DNA from: JAMIFN01 sp964544605
GTDB taxonomy: Bacteria; Pseudomonadota; Gammaproteobacteria; Burkholderiales; Burkholderiaceae_C
Direction: 5' to 3'
DNA length: 44,367 nt
Assembly: GCA_964544605.1 (NCBI GenBank)
Contig: CAZJBX010000025.1
Coordinates: 1-44,367 of the forward strand
Numbering within the stretch: position 1 is the first letter of the stretch; every line of letters begins with the position of its first letter. The position numbers and the translations under genes were made by a program. The notes below the pieces were generated by a model. The model was not told the DNA's origin. It searched no databases and was given only the letters and a program-made list of their open reading frames with translations. Shown in pieces: positions 24,579-32,846 of the stretch.

Positions 24579-25802
24579 ATGAGTTTGAGTAACCCTGATT
24601 TGCCCTTTGCGCCGCGTTTGGACGGCATGGAAACCTCTGCCATTCGTGAGCTGTTCAAGCTGCTGGGCCAGCCCGGCATCATCAGCTTTGCGGGCGGCTT
24701 TCCTGATCCCAGCTTGTTCGATGTGGCGGGCATTCGCGCCGCTACTGAGGCGGCTTTGAGCGAGGCCAGCGCGGGCGCAGTGCTGCAATACGGCGCCACC
24801 GAGGGCGTGCCCGATTTGCGCGAGGCGCTGGCGCAAGAAATGCAGCGGCGCGGCGCGGCGGTGGTGGCCGATGAGCTGATGGTGACCACGGGCAGCCAGC
24901 AGGCTTTGGATTTGATTGCCAAGTGCATGATTGGCCCGGGCGATAAGGTGATTGTGGAGGCGCCGACTTTTCTGGCCGCCATCTCCTGCTTCAAGCTTTA
25001 TGGTGCGGAAATCATTGGCTGCCCGATTGACGCGCAAGGCGTGCAAGTGGATGCCTTGGAGCGCCTGATTGAAACCGAAAAGCCCAAGCTGATTTACCTC
25101 ATTCCGACCTTTGGCAACCCCAGTGGGGCGACCTTGAGCCAAGAGCGCCGCCTGCGGATTTTGCAATTGGCGGCCCAGCACCGTGTGTTGGTGGTGGAGG
25201 ACGACCCTTATGGCGAGCTGTATTTTGACGCTGCGCCGCCACCCAGTTTGTTGGCCCTGAGTGCCCAAGTGCCAGGCAGCCGCGAGTGGCTGTGCTACGG
25301 CGGTAGTTTGAGCAAAACCTTGGCTGCTGGCTTGCGCGTGGGCTGGCTGGTGGCCCCGGCCGAGCTGCTGGGCAAGGCGGTGATGTGCAAGCAGTTCAGC
25401 GATGCCCACACCAGCAATTTGAGCCAGCAAATCGCCGCCAACTACCTGCGCTCAGGCCGCATGGCCGCCAGCTTGCAGGCGGCGCGGGCGGTGTATGCGC
25501 GACGGGCAGCGGCCATGTGTGCGGGCTTGCAACAAGAATTGGGCGATGCCGTTGAGTTCACCGCGCCGCAAGGCGGCTTGTTTGTGTGGGCGCGTTTAAC
25601 GGGGGCGAATGGCGGGCCGAGTGATGCGGCGGCTTTTGCCAAGCAAGCGGTGGCGCAATTGGTGGCCTTTGTGCCGGGCGCGCCGTTTTTCGCGCATGAC
25701 GCCGATGCGGCCAGTTTCCGCCTGTCTTTTGCCACCGCAGATGAGGCCAAAATCGCCGAAGGCATGGCGCGTATGCGCTTGGCTTTGCAGGCTTCGGCTT
25801 AA
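24579..25802 (+). CDS. PLP-dependent aminotransferase, class I/II (2-aminoadipate/valine type)
   Basis: This 407-residue fold-type I aminotransferase resembles the MocR/LysN group but lacks the DNA-binding domain. Motifs are ISFAGGFPDP near the N-terminus, LQYGATEGVPDLREAL, VTTGSQQALDL for the cofactor phosphate, IPTFGNPSGATLS (substrate-side Asn-Pro), VVEDDPYGELYFD (Asp to the pyridine nitrogen, Tyr) and the Schiff-base lysine K246 in GGSLSKTLAAGLRVGW. The C-terminal Arg in SFRLSFA should bind the substrate carboxylate. The exact amino acid is not readable; branched-chain or 2-aminoadipate substrates are usual in this group. Its stop is 12 bases from the convergent ZIP gene. Confidence 0.9.
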   Translation: MSLSNPDLPFAPRLDGMETSAIRELFKLLGQPGIISFAGGFPDPSLFDVAGIRAATEAALSEASAGAVLQYGATEGVPDLREALAQEMQRRGAAVVADELMVTTGSQQALDLIAKCMIGPGDKVIVEAPTFLAAISCFKLYGAEIIGCPIDAQGVQVDALERLIETEKPKLIYLIPTFGNPSGATLSQERRLRILQLAAQHRVLVVEDDPYGELYFDAAPPPSLLALSAQVPGSREWLCYGGSLSKTLAAGLRVGWLVAPAELLGKAVMCKQFSDAHTSNLSQQIAANYLRSGRMAASLQAARAVYARRAAAMCAGLQQELGDAVEFTAPQGGLFVWARLTGANGGPSDAAAFAKQAVAQLVAFVPGAPFFAHDADAASFRLSFATADEAKIAEGMARMRLALQASA

Positions 25803-25814
25803 AGGTTCTGGCCT

Positions 25815-26633
25815 TCAGTGCCCGTGCGTGGCCAAGGCGGCGGCCAGCAGCACCAAGGCCGCGCCAAAGCTCAGACCTGAGATTTGCTGCAAAGTGTCGG
25901 TGCGGCTCCAGCGGCGTTGCAGTTGCGGAATCAAATCGGCCAAGGCCACATAAATAAAACTGCCTGAGGCGATGATGAGCATATAAGGCATCAGCCCCTC
26001 AAGGCGGCTCAAAAACAGCAGGCCCAGCACGCCGCCCAAGATGGTGGCGCTGCCCGCGCTCAGCAGCTTGAGCAGGGCGGGGCGCATATTCTTTTGCCCT
26101 TTGAGCACCACCAAATCACCGATGTGGTGGGGCACCTCATGCGCGAATACGGCCAAGGCCACCAGCCAGCCCAAAGTGGGGTTGCTCAAGCAAGCGGCGG
26201 CAATCAACATGCCATCGCCAATGCAGTGCACCGAGTCGCCCAGCAGCAAAGACAGCTTGTTTTGGCCGTGTTCATGGCTGTGGTGGTGGCCGTGGGCATG
26301 GCTGTGCGCCTCGTCGTGGCTGTGGCCGTGATCATGGCCGTGGTGGTAAAGCTCGGCTTTGTTGAGCAAAAAGAAGGCGAGCAGGGCCGCAAACAGGGTG
26401 AGGAAAAGGCCGTGCACGCTGCTGCCGTGGGCCACGGCTTCTTCCAGTGCCTCAGGCAGCAGGTGGCTGAAGGCGGTGGCCAGCAAAGCGCCAGCGGCAA
26501 AGCTGAGCAAGAAGTCGGTGCTTAAAGCCCGTGCGCGGCGCAGCAAAAAAGCGGCCAGCAAAACGCTGCCCAAGCCCGCCACGGCGGTGGCAAGCAAAGT
26601 CGTGGCGATGGGTGAGAAGGGGCTAAAAGGCAT
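25815..26633 (-). CDS. ZIP-family divalent metal transporter
   Basis: This inner-membrane transporter, probably for zinc or a related divalent cation, has 272 residues and about eight membrane helices. The first helices are GLGSVLLAAFLL and LLSFAAGALLATAFSHLLPEAL (ZIP helix 2 metal site). A long His-rich cytosolic loop lies at about 93-125 (HHGHDHGHSHDEAHSHAHGH). The helix 4-5 motifs are DSVHCIGDGMLIA and HEVPHHIGDLVVL. The last is the HE-x-PHxxGD form of the LIV-1/ZIP7-ZIP13 branch rather than the HE-x-PEG form. ATG 26633 gives the normal N-terminus. Confidence 0.92.
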   Translation of the reverse strand: MPFSPFSPIATTLLATAVAGLGSVLLAAFLLRRARALSTDFLLSFAAGALLATAFSHLLPEALEEAVAHGSSVHGLFLTLFAALLAFFLLNKAELYHHGHDHGHSHDEAHSHAHGHHHSHEHGQNKLSLLLGDSVHCIGDGMLIAAACLSNPTLGWLVALAVFAHEVPHHIGDLVVLKGQKNMRPALLKLLSAGSATILGGVLGLLFLSRLEGLMPYMLIIASGSFIYVALADLIPQLQRRWSRTDTLQQISGLSFGAALVLLAAALATHGH

Positions 26634-26644
26634 GGACTGAAAAG

Positions 26645-26674
26645 AAAAACGCACCGTGGGGGCAGTGCGTTTTT
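26645..26674. terminator. Bidirectional Rho-independent terminator
   Basis: A perfect 10-bp stem AAAAACGCAC / GTGCGTTTTT encloses a 10-base loop. It ends the minus-strand DUF2789 transcript 25 bases after its stop and isolates the ZIP gene, which would need its own promoter in the short space to 26633 or depend on read-through. Confidence 0.85.
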
Positions 26675-26698
26675 GGGTAAAAAGCAAAAGCCGTATTG

Positions 26699-26977
26699 TC
26701 AGTCAAAACAGCGGCAGTCGCGGTCGCGCAGGGCGTTGCTCAGTTGGTCGATGAGGATGCTCCACGGCGGCTCGTCGAGTTTTTTCTTCTCGGCAATAAA
26801 CTGCGCTTGGCCAGCGCTCCAAAAGGGCGCATCTTGCAGCAGCACATCATTGGCCAAAGGGCGGTGTTGGACGATGAAGTCCGCAATGCGTTCGGGCGTG
26901 CTGTCCAGCCCCAGTTGGTCGAACAAATCGCTGAAAGTGGTGCTGCGTGCAATGAAGTCAGGGTCGTGGCGACTCAT
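26699..26977 (-). CDS. DUF2789 family protein
   Basis: This 92-residue soluble protein of unknown function matches the DUF2789 pattern: TFSDLFDQLGLDSTPERIADFI, then HRPLANDVLLQDAPFWSAGQ and AQFIAE, and WSILIDQLSNALR near the end. ATG 26977 follows an AGGAG site in the minus-strand leader; the open frame extends 17 codons further but without family similarity. No functional link with the neighbours is apparent. Confidence 0.85.
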   Translation of the reverse strand: MSRHDPDFIARSTTFSDLFDQLGLDSTPERIADFIVQHRPLANDVLLQDAPFWSAGQAQFIAEKKKLDEPPWSILIDQLSNALRDRDCRCFD

Positions 26978-27049
26978 GGCGGCATCTCCTTGGAAAAAAA
27001 CGAAAGGGCAGATTAGCACGAAATGCACAGGCCCAAAGGCCGTGGCAGT

Positions 27050-27943
27050 TTAGGCTGGCTTGGCGCTTTGGCTGGCAGGCTGGAGGAAGCGGCCACTGTT
27101 GAAGTCTTCCACTGCTTGCAGAATTTCCTCTTGGCTGTTCATGACAAAGGGGCCGTAGCCGACCACGGGCTCATCCAAAGGCTGGCCCGCCATGAACAAA
27201 AGCTGCGCCCCTTCAGCACCCGCCTCAAGGCGAATGCCTTGGCCGCGCTGCGAGAGCGTGGCCCACTGCGCTGCTTGCATGGCCTGGCCCTGCACTTGGG
27301 CCGTGCCGTGGCGCAGCAAAAGCAGGCTGCTCCAGCCCTCAGGCTGGGGCAAATCGAGCACGGCATGGGGCTGTAGCAGCACATGCGCCACCCGCATGGG
27401 GCTAAAGGTTTGTGCTGGGCCCCGCTCGCCTTGCCACTCGCCAGCAATCAGGCGCACTTCCCCTGCGCCATGCGGCAGGGCAATGTGGGGGATGTCTGCG
27501 GCGCTGATGTGTTGGTAGCGGGCGGGGTGCATTTTTTGTGCGGCGGGCAAATTCACCCACAGTTGCGCCACCTCGTAAGTGCCGCCTGCGGCGCTGTAGG
27601 CGGGGGAGTGGTATTCCTCATGGATGATGCCGCCGCCAGCGGTCATCCACTGCACATCGCCAGGGCCAATCAAACCGCCCGCGCCGGTGGAGTCGTGGTG
27701 GGCCAGCTCGCCGCTGAAGACCATGGTGACGGTTTCAAAACCCCGATGCGGGTGTTGGCCTACGCCCCGTGGCGGGCCGCTGGGCTTGGGGCTGAATTCA
27801 TAGGGCGCGGCGTAGTCCAGTAATAAAAAGGGGCTGCGTTCGGCCACGCCTGCGCCGTTGTAGGCAAACAGGCCGTGGACGGGAAAGCCGTCGCCGACCC
27901 AGTGGCGGGGCGGCGCGCTTTGAATGGCGAGAACTTTTTTCAT
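27050..27943 (-). CDS. Pirin family protein
   Basis: Pirins are bicupin iron proteins, some with quercetin 2,3-dioxygenase activity and others with regulatory roles. The 297-residue product has the N-terminal cupin motif block VGQHPHRGFETVTMVFSG (the two His ligands in HPHR), GELAHHDSTG, and GGGIIHEEYHS (remaining His/Glu ligands). The C-terminal cupin has no full ligand set, as usual. An AAAGGAG site precedes the ATG. It diverges from a LysR gene 94 bases away, which is the likely regulator. Confidence 0.93.
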   Translation of the reverse strand: MKKVLAIQSAPPRHWVGDGFPVHGLFAYNGAGVAERSPFLLLDYAAPYEFSPKPSGPPRGVGQHPHRGFETVTMVFSGELAHHDSTGAGGLIGPGDVQWMTAGGGIIHEEYHSPAYSAAGGTYEVAQLWVNLPAAQKMHPARYQHISAADIPHIALPHGAGEVRLIAGEWQGERGPAQTFSPMRVAHVLLQPHAVLDLPQPEGWSSLLLLRHGTAQVQGQAMQAAQWATLSQRGQGIRLEAGAEGAQLLFMAGQPLDEPVVGYGPFVMNSQEEILQAVEDFNSGRFLQPASQSAKPA

Positions 27944-28037
27944 AGCAAACTCCTTTTCTTTATGCCATCTATTGTATGAATGGGACGAAATCTTTTAAAG
28001 TGGCGACATTGACCCTGGCTGTTTTGAAATTGGAACA
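27944..28037. promoter_or_regulatory. Divergent pirin/LysR control region
   Basis: These 94 bases lie between divergent pirin and LysR-type genes. LysR proteins usually bind such a spacer and control both genes. The segment is AT-richer than its surroundings; I could not pick one T-N11-A operator with confidence. Confidence 0.5.
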
Positions 28038-28970
28038 ATGAGCGACAAAAATTTGCCCGATTTGAACGATATGCGCCTGTTTGCCACGGTGGTGGAGCAG
28101 GGTGGCTTCAGTGCTGCCAGCCGCTTTTTAGATGTGCCCAAGTCCACCCTCAGCCGCCGCATTGCGAGTTTGGAGGAGAGTTTGGGCGTGCGCTTGTTGC
28201 AGCGCTCGACCCGCAGCACGGCGGTGACGGCAATTGGGCAGGAGTTTTATGCCCACTGCCGCGCCATGTTGATTGAGGCGCGGGCGGCGCAGGCGGCGGT
28301 GGCTTCGGCACAAAGTGCGCCTTGTGGCAGTTTGCACCTATCTTGCCCCATTGCTTTGCTGCACATGCAGGTGGGGGAGGTGTTGGCGGCCTATATGCAG
28401 CGCTACCCCGAAGTGCAGTTGCGTGTGTCGGCCCTCAACCGTGCGGTGGATGTGATTGCTGAGGGCGTGGACATTGCCCTGCGCGTGCGGCCTGACCCGC
28501 TGGAGAGCAGCGAGTTGGCGTTGCGGCGTTTGGGCAGCAGTGCCCAGGTGCTGGTGGCCAGCCCCAGTTTGCTGGCCGAGTATGGGGCGGTGCAAACGCT
28601 GACCGATGTGATGCCTTTGCCCAGCTTGGCCCCGATGGGGCATGAGGGCCGTTGGCTACTCGCCGATGCACAAGGCGCGTGGCATGAGCTGGCGCTGACG
28701 CCGCGTTTGGTGTGTAGCGATATGGCCAGCTTGCAGCAGGCGGCGCTAGCGGGGCTGGGTGTGGTGCAGCTGCCGCAGGCTTTGGTGCAGGCCGATATGG
28801 CGGCAGGGCGCTTGCTGGCTCTGCTGCCGCAATACCGTTTGGCGCCGCTGAATGTACATGCGGTGTTTGCCTCGCGCCGTGGCTTGCTGCCTGCGATGGC
28901 GGCGATGTTGGACATGCTCAGTGCGGCCTTTGCTGCATCGCCGCATTGGTCTTGCCCAGAAAAGGCATAA
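28038..28970 (+). CDS. LysR-type transcriptional regulator
   Basis: This 310-residue regulator has an N-terminal winged helix-turn-helix (about 8-65: MRLFATVVEQGGFSAASRFL, then STLSRRIASLEESLGVRLLQRSTRS) and a C-terminal effector-binding domain (about 95-300). It is of the type that often controls a divergent gene, here the pirin. The effector cannot be read from sequence. The stop lies 10 bases before the NUDIX gene, so the two may be co-transcribed. Confidence 0.95.
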   Translation: MSDKNLPDLNDMRLFATVVEQGGFSAASRFLDVPKSTLSRRIASLEESLGVRLLQRSTRSTAVTAIGQEFYAHCRAMLIEARAAQAAVASAQSAPCGSLHLSCPIALLHMQVGEVLAAYMQRYPEVQLRVSALNRAVDVIAEGVDIALRVRPDPLESSELALRRLGSSAQVLVASPSLLAEYGAVQTLTDVMPLPSLAPMGHEGRWLLADAQGAWHELALTPRLVCSDMASLQQAALAGLGVVQLPQALVQADMAAGRLLALLPQYRLAPLNVHAVFASRRGLLPAMAAMLDMLSAAFAASPHWSCPEKA

Positions 28971-28980
28971 ACTGCTGGGC

Positions 28981-29583
28981 ATGAAGCCCGCCACCGCCCC
29001 TGAATTCAGCATCCCTAGCCGCATCCACCATTGCCGTGATTGCGGCAGCAAGGTGCAATTGCGCCTGCCTGATGATGGCGACAAGCGCCCCCGCGCCATT
29101 TGCCCCGCCTGCGGCACGGTGCATTATGAAAACCCGCTGCTGGTGGTGGGCACTGTGCCCTATACGGCCGATGGCCGTGTGCTGCTGTGCCAGCGGGGGA
29201 TTGAGCCGCGCAAGCATTTTTGGACCCTGCCCGCAGGCTTTATGGAGCTGGGCGAGACGGTAGAGGGCGGGGCGCTGCGGGAGACGCAGGAGGAGGCGGG
29301 CGCGCAGGTGAGCTTGGGGCCGCTGTTTTCCATGATTAGCGTGCCGCATGTGGGGCAGGTGCATGTGTTTTATTTGGCCCCTTTGCAGAGCGAGGTGTTT
29401 GACCCCGACCCGCAAGAGACCCTGGATTTGCGCTTGGTGAGCGAGGCCGAGCTGGATTGGGACAGCATTGCGTTTCGTACCGTTCGCATCACGCTGGAGC
29501 GCTTTTTCGCCGATTTCAAGCGCGGCAGCTTTGCCATGCACACGGCACAGGCCACGCCGCCTGCATCTGCTTTGCGGCCTTGA
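28981..29583 (+). CDS. NUDIX hydrolase with N-terminal zinc ribbon
   Basis: NUDIX enzymes cleave nucleoside diphosphates linked to another moiety. The 200 residues begin with a zinc ribbon (Cys 18, 21, 41 and 44). The complete NUDIX box follows at 86-108 (G-x5-E-x7-RETQEEAGA), with all metal-binding Glu residues. The combination of a short zinc ribbon and a NUDIX domain resembles NudC-like NAD(H)/RNA-decapping enzymes, but the SQPWPFPxS motif of NudC is absent, so the substrate may differ (ADP-ribose or FAD are common). Confidence 0.9.
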   Translation: MKPATAPEFSIPSRIHHCRDCGSKVQLRLPDDGDKRPRAICPACGTVHYENPLLVVGTVPYTADGRVLLCQRGIEPRKHFWTLPAGFMELGETVEGGALRETQEEAGAQVSLGPLFSMISVPHVGQVHVFYLAPLQSEVFDPDPQETLDLRLVSEAELDWDSIAFRTVRITLERFFADFKRGSFAMHTAQATPPASALRP

Positions 29584-29619
29584 GCGCCCACGGCGCTGGG
29601 GCCTTGCGATAATCGCCCC

Positions 29620-31518
29620 ATGGCAATCTTGACACTTTTAAACGCGCAACTGGCTTACGGCCATGTGGCACTGCTCGATCACTGCGATTTCAGCCTGGAA
29701 GAAGGCGAACGCGTGGGTTTGATTGGGCGCAATGGGGCGGGCAAATCCTCGCTATTGAAAATACTGGCCGAGCTGGAAAAGCCCGATGACGGCAGCCTGC
29801 AATTGCAGGCGGGCAAGCGCGTGGTGTATGTGGCGCAAGAGCCCGATTTGGTGGCCGAGCACAGCATTTTTGAGGCCGTGCAGCAGGGCTTGGGCGGCAT
29901 CATCGCCCTGATTGAACAGTACAGCGCAGGCGCGGGCGACTTAGAGCAATTGCAAAGCCAGATTGAGGCGCAAGACGGCTGGACTTGGCAGCAGCGTGTG
30001 GCCGAGACCTTGCAGCGTTTGGCGCTGGATGGCGAGCGCAAAGTGGGTGAGCTTTCAGGCGGGCTGAAAAAACGCGTCGCCTTGGCGCAGGCTTTGGTGG
30101 CCAAGCCCGATGTGCTGCTGCTCGATGAACCGACCAACCACCTCGATTTAGAGGCCATTGTGTGGCTGCAAGACTTGCTGCGCGAGTTCAAAGGCAGCGT
30201 CGTCACCATCAGCCACGACCGCGATTTTTTGGATGCCGTGACGACCCGCATTGTGGAGCTCGATCGTGGCCTGCTGCGCAGCTACCCGGGCAACTTTGCC
30301 GCCTACCAAACGCAAAAAGCCGAGCAATTGGAGCAAGAGGCCGTTATCAACGCCAAGGCCGATAAGCTGCTGGCGCAAGAGGAGGTGTGGATACGCAAAG
30401 GCGTGGAGGCAAGGCGCACCAAGGCCGTGGCCCGCATTGAGCGCCTGCACAAGCTGCGGGCCGAGCACTCTGCCCGCCGCCAAGCGCAAGGCTCAGTCAA
30501 TTTGCAGCTCGATGCTGGCGAGAAAAGCGGCAAATTGGTGGCCGAGCTGACGGAAGTGAGCAAGGCGTATGGCGACAAAGTGCTGGTGAAAAACTTCAGC
30601 ACCATTGTGGCGCGGGGCGACAAAATCGCCCTCATGGGCAATAACGGCGTGGGCAAAACCACGCTGCTGAAAATGCTGCTGGGCGAGTTGGCCCCCGATA
30701 GCGGGCAGGTCAAGTTGGGCAGCAATTTGCAAATCGCCTATTTCGACCAAATGCGCGAGCAAATGGACATGGATGCCAGCTTGGAGGACTACATCAGCCC
30801 GGGGAGCGAGTGGATTGAAATTGGCAGCCAGCGCAAGCATGTGAAAAGCTATCTGGCCGACTTCCTCTTTAGCCCAGCGCGCGCCAATTCGCCCGTGCGC
30901 TCACTCAGCGGTGGCGAGCGCAACCGCCTGCTGCTGGCGCGTTTGTTTGCGCGGCCTGCGAATGTGCTGGTGCTTGATGAGCCGACGAATGATTTGGACA
31001 TCGACACCCTGGAGCTGCTCGAAGAGCTGCTGATGGACTACAAAGGCACGGTGTTTTTGGTCAGCCACGACCGCCGCTTTGTCGATAGCGTGGCCACCAG
31101 CATCATCGCTTGGGAAGGCGATGTGCAGCCTGGCCGCTGGACGGAATACGAGGGCAGCGTGCAAGATTGGCTGCTGCAACGCCTGCGCTATGCCGCCGCC
31201 CAAGCCAAGGCTGGGGGGGCAGACAAAAGCAGTGCCGCTGGCAAAGACAAAGCCGCCGCGCCTGCGCCCGTGGCCGCCGCAGATGCCGCGCCGAAAAAAC
31301 GCAAACTCAGCTACAAAGAGCAGCGCGAACTGGAGGCTTTGCCCGACTTGATTGCGGCCCTAGAGGCCGAGCAAGCGCAATTGCAAGCGGCTTTGGCCGA
31401 CGGCAGTTTGTTTGTGACGGATGCTGCCTTGGCCACCGCCCACGCCCAGCGCATTGCCGCCATTGAAGACGAGCTGATGCACAGCTTGGAGCGCTGGGAG
31501 GCATTGGGCAGCGACTGA
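29620..31518 (+). CDS. uup: ABC-F family ATPase Uup
   Basis: Uup belongs to the ABC-F proteins: soluble, tandem ATPases that act on ribosomes or, for Uup, also affect DNA transposon excision. The 632 residues hold two ABC domains: Walker A GRNGAGKSS (about 37-45) and GNNGVGKTT (about 345-353), signatures LSGGLKKR and LSGGERNR, and Walker B DEPTNHLD and DEPTNDLD. A linker with many charged residues lies between them. The C-terminal extension (about 555-630) is an Ala/Lys-rich linker followed by a coiled coil, which is characteristic of Uup. No membrane segment is present. Confidence 0.94.
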   Translation: MAILTLLNAQLAYGHVALLDHCDFSLEEGERVGLIGRNGAGKSSLLKILAELEKPDDGSLQLQAGKRVVYVAQEPDLVAEHSIFEAVQQGLGGIIALIEQYSAGAGDLEQLQSQIEAQDGWTWQQRVAETLQRLALDGERKVGELSGGLKKRVALAQALVAKPDVLLLDEPTNHLDLEAIVWLQDLLREFKGSVVTISHDRDFLDAVTTRIVELDRGLLRSYPGNFAAYQTQKAEQLEQEAVINAKADKLLAQEEVWIRKGVEARRTKAVARIERLHKLRAEHSARRQAQGSVNLQLDAGEKSGKLVAELTEVSKAYGDKVLVKNFSTIVARGDKIALMGNNGVGKTTLLKMLLGELAPDSGQVKLGSNLQIAYFDQMREQMDMDASLEDYISPGSEWIEIGSQRKHVKSYLADFLFSPARANSPVRSLSGGERNRLLLARLFARPANVLVLDEPTNDLDIDTLELLEELLMDYKGTVFLVSHDRRFVDSVATSIIAWEGDVQPGRWTEYEGSVQDWLLQRLRYAAAQAKAGGADKSSAAGKDKAAAPAPVAAADAAPKKRKLSYKEQRELEALPDLIAALEAEQAQLQAALADGSLFVTDAALATAHAQRIAAIEDELMHSLERWEALGSD

Positions 31519-31614
31519 ATGCGTGGTGGCTGTGGCGCGGCTGAGCGATGGGCTTGAAAGCGCCGCCGCCCGCCCCATATAAGCCGCATTGCCCCTTTGA
31601 AGGAGAGAGCCGCC

Positions 31615-32046
31615 ATGAGCGACAACCTGCACCTTGTTTGCCCCGCCTGCGGCGGTAAAAATCGCGTGGCCCGCGCCGCCTTGAGCAAGGCCGTGCACTG
31701 TGGCCGCTGCCAGCATGATTTGCTGCGCCCCCAGCCCGAAGACTTGAACGACGGCAACATTCAAAAATACTTGGCCGGCACCGAGCTGCCTGTGTTGGTG
31801 GACTTCTGGGCCCCGTGGTGCGGGCCTTGCCGCAGTATGGCGCCTGAGTTCGCCAAATCAGCGCAACACATGCCGCAAGTGCGCCATGTCAAGCTCGATA
31901 CCGATGCCAACCCCTCAGCAGGCGGCTTTTTTAATATCCGCAGCATCCCCACCTTGGCCCTGTTTCAAAATGGACGAGAAATCGCCCGCAGCAGTGGCGC
32001 CATGTCTGCGGCGCAATTGCAAACTTGGGTGCAGCAACACATTTAA
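31615..32046 (+). CDS. trxC: Thioredoxin 2 (TrxC)
   Basis: TrxC is a zinc-binding thioredoxin of the cytosol, often linked to oxidative stress. The product has 143 residues: an N-terminal zinc ribbon (Cys 9, 12, 29 and 32) and a thioredoxin fold with the active site WCGPC (Cys 69 and 72) and the cis-Pro loop (SIPTLALF). AAGGAG precedes ATG 31615 at a good distance; an earlier in-frame start lies within this site. It is convergent with the methyltransferase gene (18-base gap). Confidence 0.95.
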   Translation: MSDNLHLVCPACGGKNRVARAALSKAVHCGRCQHDLLRPQPEDLNDGNIQKYLAGTELPVLVDFWAPWCGPCRSMAPEFAKSAQHMPQVRHVKLDTDANPSAGGFFNIRSIPTLALFQNGREIARSSGAMSAAQLQTWVQQHI

Positions 32047-32064
32047 AGCCAGCGGCGGTAGGGC

Positions 32065-32637
32065 TTAAAGGCGGCGCAGCACCCAGGTGTTGCCGCCTTC
32101 AATGTCGCCCAGGCGCTGCCATTGGCCCGATTCCAGCAACTGTGCTTCCACACGGGGCGCACCGCGTGTGCCGCGCAAGCGCATATTCGAGCACACCAGT
32201 AGGCCGCCCGTGGCCATCAATTCGGCCAAATGGCGGATGAGAATCAGCGGCGGCATATGGCCGTCGAAAAAAATCAATTGGTAATGCCGCAAGGGCAGGC
32301 CGCCCAAAGTATCGGCAAAAGAGCCCGCCACCAAGCGCACGCGTGCGCCGATGCCGCGTTGCTCAAACAGCGCCTGCGCCTCGGCCATATGGGTCTCATC
32401 GCCCTCTAGGGTGTCAATGTTGGCCGCAGGGCAGGCCGCCGCCATCAGTGCCGCCGTATAGCCTACGCCCGTGCCCAGCTCCAAAATCTGCTGGGGCTGC
32501 TCCGCCTGCGCCAAGGCAAACAAGGCCGCGCCATCGCCAAAGGGGTGGGCTGAGCAGCCGTGCGTGTGACGGTGGGCTTGGGCCGCCTCAAACAAAGCTT
32601 GTAAATCGGCGGGCAATGGAGCGTAGGCGGCTGGCAT
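32065..32637 (-). CDS. Class I SAM-dependent methyltransferase (O-methyltransferase-like)
   Basis: The 190-residue protein has a Rossmann-type methyltransferase fold. Motif I ILELGTGVGYTAALMA binds the methionine part of S-adenosylmethionine, the acidic end of strand 2 is IDTLEGDE, and FFDGH is at motif III. It resembles the small catechol-O-methyltransferase-like group (YrrM/TrmR), but the substrate (tRNA or small molecule) is not readable. ATG 32637 is used; a TTG 13 codons upstream is possible. It diverges from the BNR/RND operon but has no clear tie to steroids. Confidence 0.8.
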   Translation of the reverse strand: MPAAYAPLPADLQALFEAAQAHRHTHGCSAHPFGDGAALFALAQAEQPQQILELGTGVGYTAALMAAACPAANIDTLEGDETHMAEAQALFEQRGIGARVRLVAGSFADTLGGLPLRHYQLIFFDGHMPPLILIRHLAELMATGGLLVCSNMRLRGTRGAPRVEAQLLESGQWQRLGDIEGGNTWVLRRL

Positions 32638-32793
32638 AAAACGAGAGAAATGTGAAATAAGGGCAGAAAAGCGCAAGCATACATTTTAAAAAAGCCGAAA
32701 AAACCTGTGGATTGATGCCGCTACAATGAAGCACCCTTGAAACAGGCTAAGGCTAAAGTCTGCGCGCTTGGCGTGCTGGCTTGAATCGATATA

Positions 32794-32829
32794 GCCCCCG
32801 ACTTGGCTGGATGAGCCCAGTATGGGGGC
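32794..32829 (+). repeat. Leader hairpin in front of the BNR/RND operon
   Basis: GCCCCC (32794-32799) pairs with GGGGGC (32824-32829). Inside it CTTGGCT pairs with AGCCCAG (one mismatch) around a GGATG loop. The hairpin ends 17 bases before the start codon, next to the GGAG ribosome site, so it would sit in the mRNA leader. A TACAAT box at 32722-32727 could be the -10 of the promoter, but no good -35 is seen. Confidence 0.5.
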
Positions 32830-32846
32830 ATTTCATTGGAGACACT

